A DNA stretch of 9,447 nt from Marinagarivorans sp. UBA5868 (GTDB taxonomy: Bacteria; Pseudomonadota; Gammaproteobacteria; Pseudomonadales; Cellvibrionaceae), in the NCBI GenBank assembly GCA_002432095.1, contig DJFQ01000199.1:2370-11816 (forward strand), given 5' to 3'. Shown piece by piece: positions 1 to 4,906 of this stretch. Within the stretch, counting starts at the first letter, position 1. Every line of letters begins with the position of its first letter. The position numbers and the translations under genes are program-made. Under the pieces are notes generated by a model that searched no databases, was not told the origin of the DNA, and saw nothing but the letters and a program-made list of their open reading frames with translations.

Positions 1-594
1 TCTGCCGAGCAGGCAAGCCCCGCGCAGTTGCTGGAATGGCGTAGCCAGCTTGCTGCTCATAACGGACTTTTGGTGGTCGATGAAGCCTTCGCCGACTGCT
101 ACCCGCAAATATCCCTCGCGAAACACGCGCATTTATCCGCTCTGGTTATTCTGCGTTCCATGGGGAAATTTTTTGGTTTGGCGGGTGTGCGCCTGGGTTT
201 TGTATTGACCTGTGCGGAAATCCTCACGCCATTACAGCACTGGTGTAATCCCTGGCAGATCAACCATCCCGCGCAATGGATTGGCACGCAAGCGCTGCGC
301 GACCGCGACTGGCAAACCGGGCAGCGTCGACGCATAGCGCAACACTCCGCGCATATGCAGGAAATGCTGGGTGATTTTTTCCCCGCCGCCCACATTGGCG
401 ATGCAGGATTATTTTTGACTCTCAGCGATCCTTCTGTGTCTCTTTATCATCGCTTTATTGAATTTGCCAAGGCGCAGGTATTGCTGCGTTATGGCCGGAG
501 CAATGCCGGTGAATGGTTGAGATTTGCGCTACCCGGTGACAATCTAGCGGCATTCCAACAACGTCTTGAATTTATTTTGCGAACCACAACATGA
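1..594 (+). CDS. cobC: Threonine-phosphate decarboxylase, C-terminal part (5' end outside window)
   Basis: PLP-dependent class I/II aminotransferase-fold enzyme. Members of this family (CobD in Salmonella, CobC in other naming) decarboxylate L-threonine O-3-phosphate to (R)-1-amino-2-propanol phosphate, the linker of the cobalamin nucleotide loop, in the cytoplasm. The reading frame is open from base 1, so about 197 C-terminal residues are visible and the N-terminal part is missing. Visible marks are VVDEAF, whose Asp (codon 79-81) should bind the pyridine nitrogen, and RSMGKFFGLAGVRLGF, whose Lys (codon 166-168) should form the Schiff base and whose Arg-Leu-Gly is typical of the family. NPWQIN followed by a helix also fits CobD/CobC. 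The stop TGA (592-594) overlaps the ATG of the btuF-like gene as ATGA. This context favours the cobalamin enzyme over histidinol-phosphate aminotransferase, its closest look-alike. Confidence 0.87.
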   Translation, partial: SAEQASPAQLLEWRSQLAAHNGLLVVDEAFADCYPQISLAKHAHLSALVILRSMGKFFGLAGVRLGFVLTCAEILTPLQHWCNPWQINHPAQWIGTQALRDRDWQTGQRRRIAQHSAHMQEMLGDFFPAAHIGDAGLFLTLSDPSVSLYHRFIEFAKAQVLLRYGRSNAGEWLRFALPGDNLAAFQQRLEFILRTTT

Positions 595-1580
595 AAATTA
601 TAAATGGTGCTAGTAGAACACTCGCCAAATTTTTCCTCGTGCAAATGCACGCTATTTTTTCCGCAAACAAAAACCAGATCGGCAGGTTTTTGATTTGGAC
701 GGTAACCGCGTTGACCAGCGCGGTATGCCAAGCCGAAATATCCGTTACGGATTTTCTCGGGCGCACGGTGACCCTGGAAAAACCCGCCCAGCGCATTATC
801 GCCCTGGCACCGCATATTGTGGAAAACATTTATTCCGCAGGCGCTGGCGACCGCTTGGTGGGTGCGGTGGATTATTGCGATTATCCGGAAGAGGCCAAAA
901 AAATCCCTCGTGTGGGCGCCATCAGCGCTTACAGTTTGGAGGCAATAGTTGCGCTAAAGCCGGATCTGGTGGTGATGTGGAATTCCGGTCTCGGCGGCAA
1001 AAACCTGCCGAAATTTCTGGAGCTTGGTCTTACCGTCTATGCCAGTGATCCCAAAACGTTGGAGGACATTCCGCGCTCGATTCGCGACTATGGCGTCCTC
1101 ACTGGGCAACAGGCCGTAGCCGATAAAAATGCTCAGGAATTTAGTGAGCGCTTGCATCAATTGCGCAAACAATATCGCGATCAAAAAACAGTGAGCGTCC
1201 TGTATCAGGTATGGAATCAACCTCTGCAAACCCTTAATGATGAGCACATCATCAGCGACGTTATCCGTCTGTGCGGCGGCACCAACGCCTTTGGCGACGC
1301 ACCGACGATTGCGCCAAAAATCAGTATCGAATCCGTTATCACCCGCAACCCGCAAGCCATCATCGCCAGCGGCATGGGCGAGGAAAAACCGGAATGGCTG
1401 GACGACTGGAAAAAGTATCCGGGGCTCAGCGCTGTCAAAAACGGCAATCTCTTTTTCGTGCCGCCAGATATTATCCAGCGGCATACCGTTCGCATGCTGC
1501 AAGGCGCGGAGCGGATGTGTGAGGCACTGGAGGTGGCGAGGAAAGAAGGCGCGTCTGAACCCCCAAAGCAAAATCCGTAG
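591..1580 (+). CDS. btuF: Cobalamin-binding periplasmic protein, BtuF-like
   Basis: Class III substrate-binding protein (BtuF/FepB/TroA fold) expected to deliver vitamin B12 to a BtuCD-type ABC importer. The 329-residue product has a long N-terminus and then a hydrophobic segment (about residues 33-46) ending in VCQA|EIS, a plausible signal-peptidase I site near residue 48. The mature part begins with VTDFLGRTVTLEKPAQRII. Next come the BtuF-like features DYPEEAKKIPRVG, LEAIVALKPDLVVMW, the long backbone helix around PKTLEDIPRSIRDYG, and in the second lobe VIRLCGGTNAFGDAP and RNPQAIIASG. The start ATG at 591 overlaps the cobC stop. ATG 645 (residue 19) would give a more ordinary signal peptide, and neither start has a clear Shine-Dalgarno. 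Neighbouring cobC supports B12 rather than siderophore as ligand. No btuC or btuD is in the window. Confidence 0.87.
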   Translation: MKIINGASRTLAKFFLVQMHAIFSANKNQIGRFLIWTVTALTSAVCQAEISVTDFLGRTVTLEKPAQRIIALAPHIVENIYSAGAGDRLVGAVDYCDYPEEAKKIPRVGAISAYSLEAIVALKPDLVVMWNSGLGGKNLPKFLELGLTVYASDPKTLEDIPRSIRDYGVLTGQQAVADKNAQEFSERLHQLRKQYRDQKTVSVLYQVWNQPLQTLNDEHIISDVIRLCGGTNAFGDAPTIAPKISIESVITRNPQAIIASGMGEEKPEWLDDWKKYPGLSAVKNGNLFFVPPDIIQRHTVRMLQGAERMCEALEVARKEGASEPPKQNP

Positions 1581-1602
1581 CTGAACTGTTTGGATTGATT
1601 CT

Positions 1603-1824
1603 ATGAACGAAAAAATAAACGAAGATGCATTAACGGCGTTAAAAATTGCCTTCACCTATATGCCCAAGGCCATAGAAGTGACGCGACATACCTATGGTGA
1701 TCGCCACAAGGTTGTGCTGGAACATATCAATGCCGTCCGCGAAATTTTGCTGTTGAACGACATTGATCCTGAAGAAGTATATGCAGAGATTAATCCCGAC
1801 CAATCACCAAATTCGACGTATTGA
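1603..1824 (+). CDS. Small helical protein of unknown function
   Basis: A 73-residue acidic protein that I do not recognise. It starts 22 bases after the btuF stop on the same strand, so it is probably the last gene of that transcript. The ribosome site is weak (TTGGATTG upstream). The sequence suggests two amphipathic helices, roughly residues 6-27 (EDALTALKIAFTYMPKAIEV) and 33-52 (RHKVVLEHINAVREILLLND), then a short DPEEVYAEI helix and a polar tail. It has no signal peptide, no membrane segment and no Cys pair, so it is probably cytoplasmic. Codon use looks like the upstream genes, with many G-starting codons, which supports a real gene. Any role in cobalamin metabolism would be guilt by association only. 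The stop codon lies inside an 18-bp tandem duplication. Confidence 0.6.
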   Translation: MNEKINEDALTALKIAFTYMPKAIEVTRHTYGDRHKVVLEHINAVREILLLNDIDPEEVYAEINPDQSPNSTY

Positions 1825-1853
1825 CTTGTGATTGAGTATTGACTTGTGGTTGA
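1818..1853 (+). repeat. Tandem 18-bp repeat across a stop codon
   Basis: Two adjacent copies, 1818-1835 (GTATTGACTTGTGATTGA) and 1836-1853 (GTATTGACTTGTGGTTGA), match at 17 of 18 positions. The first copy includes the TGA stop of the 73-residue gene. Because 18 is a multiple of three, the second copy places another TGA in the same frame at 1840-1842. A weaker echo (GAATTGTGAT) follows at 1859-1868. This is most simply a replication-slippage duplication. Confidence 0.85.
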
Positions 1854-1928
1854 CGCATCGAATTGTGATAGATGTATTGGCGTGCCCTAGCGCAACCGGG
1901 TGATTTGCCAAGCCCAATGCGATTTTCC

Positions 1929-2915
1929 TTAATCGCGTGGAAGCCCGGCATCTAAAAAACGCAGGCAATTTGTAGTCAGTTCTGCAAACGCTTGCGGTGG
2001 AAAATGATTCAGATTTTGGCCGATATAAGCCAGCGCCGAGATTAAGTGATTGCGTGCATCAGCAGTGCGGCAACCTAGGATTTGGCAATGACGATTAATA
2101 TGCTTTTGCAAAAATATTTTGGGGAGCTTCATCGACATGCCGATGCGAATTAAATCATAGAACGCATAGCCGTCGATCATGCCGCCTGGCCAGTCAATTA
2201 CGACAAGTCGCGCAAACGGTAATTGTTTTGGACGGGTTTCCGGATCAGAAAATAAAATGTTCCCACGCCACAAATCTCCGTGCATGACAACGTGCCGCGG
2301 CTTCCACTGCGAAGAAGATATTTGTTGCAGTGCGGTATTTGCAGCGGCTTTCGCTTGCGGCGGTACCATGGACATCTGCACAAGGTTTTTCAGGGGATCT
2401 ATAAAATTTTTATAAAGTTCTGTATCGGTGGGTTCTCTGGCCGTGGTTTCCGCAATTTGCGTAAGCCAGTCAATCACCAGTGGTCGAAGTGTGAGGTTGT
2501 GCAGGCGCGTAATGAGCCGTCCCGTTCCGAGCGGTTTGCAATAGGGCAGAACAGTGTAGGACCGTCCATGCAGCCAGCCCGTTGCTTTTGGCTCTAAAAT
2601 AACGCGTGCTAAATCTGGTGTGAGATATTTTTTGATGGCAGCGGCTTTTGCCATGCCTTGGTCGACTAGTCGAGGTTCAACCTCCGATGCGACCAATACT
2701 ACCGCTACGGGCTGCCCGCGACTGTTCATCACCAACAGCTTTTTAGTGTCGTCCGCGTTTGCTTTTGGGCCACAGAGATATTTGAGTTTTAGATCTTCGT
2801 GTTGCGGCAAAGCCCCGGATAACACGGGATTGAAGTGAGAGCGAAAGGTTTTGATATCAAAGTTCTGATAAGGAAAATCTGCTGTATTTCGTAGTTCGTC
2901 AGCAAATATTGTCAT
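1929..2915 (-). CDS. APH/choline-kinase-fold phosphotransferase, substrate unknown
   Basis: A 328-residue cytoplasmic protein of the aminoglycoside phosphotransferase/choline kinase superfamily (PF01636 type). The catalytic loop is MHGDLWRGNILF, with H212, catalytic Asp214 and Asn219. The metal-binding segment VVIDWPGG has Asp241 in place of the DFG Asp. An N-lobe hinge-like stretch (WLHGRSYTVLPYCKPLG, residues 114-130) precedes a helical region and then the catalytic loop. HGDLWRGN also resembles fructosamine kinases, but the rest does not look like that family. The N-lobe strand AVVLVAS lacks the usual ATP-anchoring Lys at the expected place. Related kinases often sit among glycan or lipid-modification genes, so a sugar, lipid or small alcohol substrate is more likely than an antibiotic. 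The gene is transcribed alone, facing the cobalamin operon tail. The start ATG at 2915 has only a weak ribosome site. Confidence 0.75.
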   Translation of the reverse strand: MTIFADELRNTADFPYQNFDIKTFRSHFNPVLSGALPQHEDLKLKYLCGPKANADDTKKLLVMNSRGQPVAVVLVASEVEPRLVDQGMAKAAAIKKYLTPDLARVILEPKATGWLHGRSYTVLPYCKPLGTGRLITRLHNLTLRPLVIDWLTQIAETTAREPTDTELYKNFIDPLKNLVQMSMVPPQAKAAANTALQQISSSQWKPRHVVMHGDLWRGNILFSDPETRPKQLPFARLVVIDWPGGMIDGYAFYDLIRIGMSMKLPKIFLQKHINRHCQILGCRTADARNHLISALAYIGQNLNHFPPQAFAELTTNCLRFLDAGLPRD

Positions 2916-3037
2916 ACTCGGTACTCAGCGCAATCGGTGAAACATAGAGACATAAAAAGTGCGTCTCAGCCTTATCGTGGCAATGGTCACACTTCTGCTG
3001 GTCAGGCTTTTTTATTTATTAACTTATTTATATTGAA

Positions 3038-3235
3038 ATGCCGTCTCGTATTAGCGCAGGTCCGTCTATTTTTGCGCCAATGTTACAGTTATGTGACGGC
3101 GAGCTGCAAGCTGATGGGCCACAAATAAGAAGGATTAAGCCAAAAAATACCAAGGCTAAAAACTGGAAAATTGCCAAATCCATGCTATGTACTTTAGGCG
3201 GAGGGCTTAGTGGGGCTAAAGCAGAAGAGCGATAG
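3038..3235 (+). CDS. Doubtful 65-residue open reading frame
   Basis: An ATG frame of 65 codons lies in the otherwise empty stretch. The product is basic in its second half (IRRIKPKNTKAKNWKIAK), with a small Gly-rich end (CTLGGGLSGAKAEER). Codon composition is mildly coding-like, but no Shine-Dalgarno precedes the ATG, there is no recognisable domain, and there is no same-strand neighbour to form an operon with. It could be a decayed gene, a small regulator or chance. It is listed so that it is not lost. Confidence 0.15.
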   Translation: MPSRISAGPSIFAPMLQLCDGELQADGPQIRRIKPKNTKAKNWKIAKSMLCTLGGGLSGAKAEER

Positions 3236-3280
3236 CAGTAGTGCTATATCATTAGGAAGGGCGATATCAGTAGGTCTATA
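3229..3280. repeat. Degenerate 20-bp direct repeat with an inverted repeat in copy one
   Basis: Copy one is 3229-3248 (GCGATAGCAGTAGTGCTATA) and copy two is 3261-3280 (GCGATATCAGTAGGTCTATA). They match at 17 of 20 positions and start 32 bases apart. Copy one also holds the perfect inverted repeat ATAGCA-GTAG-TGCTAT (3232-3247), which copy two has lost. This could be a paired protein-binding site or the remnant of a small repeat element. Confidence 0.55.
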
Positions 3281-3430
3281 AAAGTAAAAAATATGAGTGC
3301 TTGGTGGTTTGAAGGAACAGACCTATATCATTTGAAACCGGAAAGGGGCGCTGGGCGCTTTTTGTTGCACGATAATTCCCTTGGCGGAAAAAATACCTTA
3401 AATTTTTTTAACCGTATAAATGACAAAGAT

Positions 3431-3465
3431 ATGTTCGAAGCGCCGCAAGGCGCCCGAACATTTTT
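3431..3465. terminator. Hairpin terminator, probably bidirectional
   Basis: Stem TGTTCG (3432-3437) and GCGCC (3440-3444) pairs with GGCGC (3449-3453) and CGAACA (3455-3460) around a GCAA tetraloop of the stable GNRA class, with a small internal bulge (AA opposite C). An extra A-T pair closes the base. On the + strand it is followed by a run of five T. On the - strand it starts 6 bases after the stop of the 425-residue gene and is followed by ATCTTTG, a weaker T tract. It most likely ends that transcript. Confidence 0.65.
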
Positions 3466-3466
3466 G

Positions 3467-4744
3467 CTATTTCACATAAGCTTCGCTTATTTGAGAAAAA
3501 TTAACAGGGATTGTCATATGGCCGGTGGGTTGATAGCTGTGAACTTGCAACTGGTCAGCGCCCAGTTCAGTAATACGTCCCTCGATGCTCCGACCGTTGG
3601 TAAGAAGAAGCAGGACTTCCGCGTTTAAATGATTGCGCAATTCTCCTACGGCAATTTGCGTTGGTGGTCGGTCGCCGCGGCGGCGAGGATCCGTTGAGTT
3701 GTTTCGTATCAGTGATGTTGCCACGGTTGGTGGCGCCTCAGTGGGCTTGGCGACGGAGGAAAAATCCAGCATGCCTATTTCGGCACCGTTTACCGCGAGT
3801 TTGGTACGGAATTGATACGGCAACATTTCCGGCGCAATTTCCCCAAGTTTGCTCAAGCTGAAATCATCCGCAGGTTTCATGCTCAGACGAAAGTGCTCAG
3901 GGTTTTCTAAGAAGCGGGAGTAACCGGTTAACAGGTTGTCGCCAGGAGCAAAGCCGAACTCCGCTAGGGTTTCCTTCCATGCGGCTAGATGATGTGCAAG
4001 ATATTCCTTGTTCGACAGGCCTGTTTCTTTCGCGCAAAAATCTAAAATGCTGCTTACATATCCCGCATCTTTATAATCGACCACCATTTCGTTCAAACGA
4101 ATATTGCCGGCAGCTGCACCCAAAGCCATAAAGTCGCGTGATGTCGCGTCGAGAGAAAAGTCCGCTTTTATAACCACCTCGTTCATTCCCTGCACAGTGG
4201 TTTTGCCTTCCAGTTCCAGCCACTGTCCCTCATTCATCAGCCGATATTCCGTGATGGAATCCACTTTCACCAACTCGCCGAATCCCATTGCGGCTATGTC
4301 GCCGTCCGAGAATAATTTGCGTCCACCGCAACCAGCGGTCAGAAGGGACTCATTCATTTCGCTGGCCAGTGTGTTCATTTGTCGGTAGGCATCTCCGCCG
4401 ACGGGAATTGTGATGCCCTCCAAGGCGAGTGCCAATTGTTCTGGCAGACGTTTTTTGCGGATGTCCGCCGCGAGTTTGTGAATGCCGAAGATTCCGTCGG
4501 TGCGCAGAGCAACACGGTCGAGGCTAATGCTCTCTGCCTGCCCCGGCACCATCAAGCGGACTCGGTCAATTTCGACATCGCCACCGAAGGTAATGGCAAC
4601 ATCGCTGTATTCCAGATAGCCACCCATGGTGCGCATCATGCTAGCGGCGCTGTCTAATTGCTTTTCTACTTGGTGGAGGTAGTAATAATTGGCTCCAGTC
4701 GTTGCCAGCCCGATGACGACAACACCTGCTAAAACCCTTTTCAT
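3467..4744 (-). CDS. Membrane-anchored envelope protein with a possible Sm/SH3-like C-terminal domain
   Basis: A 425-residue protein of no family I can name firmly. It begins MKRVLAGVVVIGLATTGANY, one hydrophobic segment without a lipobox and without a clear cleavage site, so a signal anchor with the bulk in the periplasm is likely. Residues 45-115 alternate as beta strands (YSDVAITFGGDVEIDRVRL) in a way that recalls AsmA/YdgA-like (DUF945-type) periplasmic proteins; this resemblance is by eye. A Cys pair (139 and 237) could form a disulfide. Residues 334-363 form a Pro/Arg/Thr-rich linker. Residues 364-425 look like a small barrel: VLLLLTNGRSIEGRITELG, then LQVHSYQP and IPVNFSQISEAYV, a pattern like Sm/Hfq or bacterial SH3 folds. 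A good Shine-Dalgarno precedes the ATG. It lies 162 bases downstream of the large lipoprotein gene on the same strand. Confidence 0.7.
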   Translation of the reverse strand: MKRVLAGVVVIGLATTGANYYYLHQVEKQLDSAASMMRTMGGYLEYSDVAITFGGDVEIDRVRLMVPGQAESISLDRVALRTDGIFGIHKLAADIRKKRLPEQLALALEGITIPVGGDAYRQMNTLASEMNESLLTAGCGGRKLFSDGDIAAMGFGELVKVDSITEYRLMNEGQWLELEGKTTVQGMNEVVIKADFSLDATSRDFMALGAAAGNIRLNEMVVDYKDAGYVSSILDFCAKETGLSNKEYLAHHLAAWKETLAEFGFAPGDNLLTGYSRFLENPEHFRLSMKPADDFSLSKLGEIAPEMLPYQFRTKLAVNGAEIGMLDFSSVAKPTEAPPTVATSLIRNNSTDPRRRGDRPPTQIAVGELRNHLNAEVLLLLTNGRSIEGRITELGADQLQVHSYQPTGHMTIPVNFSQISEAYVK

Positions 4745-4749
4745 GGAGG

Positions 4750-4754
4750 CTCCT
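4750..4754 (-). promoter_or_regulatory. Ribosome binding site for the 425-residue protein
   Basis: On the - strand AGGAG lies 5 bases before the ATG at 4744-4742. It fixes this start. No convincing promoter boxes were found in the 162 bases upstream, so transcription may start there or come from the large lipoprotein gene. Confidence 0.75.
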
Positions 4755-4875
4755 ATATTGTTGTTTTTGTTTTCAATCGTTGTTGTGCAAACGTTATTTT
4801 TGTGGTGTTGCTTCGTTTAGCTTAGCTGCTTTCAAGATGAGGTGGTATTCGGCGATAAAAAGAGGGGCAAGACAC

Positions 4876-4891
4876 AGGGCCCGGAGGCCCT
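4876..4891 (-). terminator. Possible weak terminator hairpin after the dikinase-like lipoprotein gene
   Basis: AGGGCC (4876-4881) and GGCCCT (4886-4891) form a perfect 6-bp GC-rich stem with a 4-base loop, 15 bases past the TAA of the 984-residue gene. In the direction of transcription a run of five T follows only after 14 bases (4861-4857), so this is not a canonical intrinsic terminator. It could attenuate read-through or protect the 3' end. Confidence 0.35.
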
Positions 4892-4906
4892 AGGCAGATG
4901 AGATTC

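Larger units (their letters stand above)
2916..3466. other. 551-bp stretch without a convincing gene
   Basis: This AT-rich region lies upstream of the kinase gene and downstream of the 425-residue protein gene, both on the - strand. It should hold the kinase promoter; an A/T-rich segment around 3008-3036 is the best place, but I cannot assign -35 and -10 boxes with confidence. It contains a doubtful 65-codon frame (3038-3235), a degenerate direct repeat (3229-3280), an A/T palindrome (AAAAAAT...ATTTTTT near 3390-3410) and a strong hairpin at 3431-3461. No RNA gene was recognised. Confidence 0.6.

Noticed and set aside
1..600. Cobalamin riboswitch for the cobC-btuF genes
   Set aside because: The window starts inside cobC and no leader is present; any B12 riboswitch would be upstream of base 1.
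954..1655. 233-residue - strand frame
   Set aside because: Shadow of the btuF-like gene, whose family motifs run through the whole region on the + strand.
1919..1936. Hairpin GCGATT/AATCGC between the convergent genes as a terminator
   Set aside because: The stem is short, overlaps the stop codon of the kinase gene, and no T run follows it on either strand.
3293..3628. 111-residue + strand frame
   Set aside because: Its second half is antisense to the 425-residue protein gene, it reads through the terminator hairpin at 3431-3461, and no Shine-Dalgarno precedes it.
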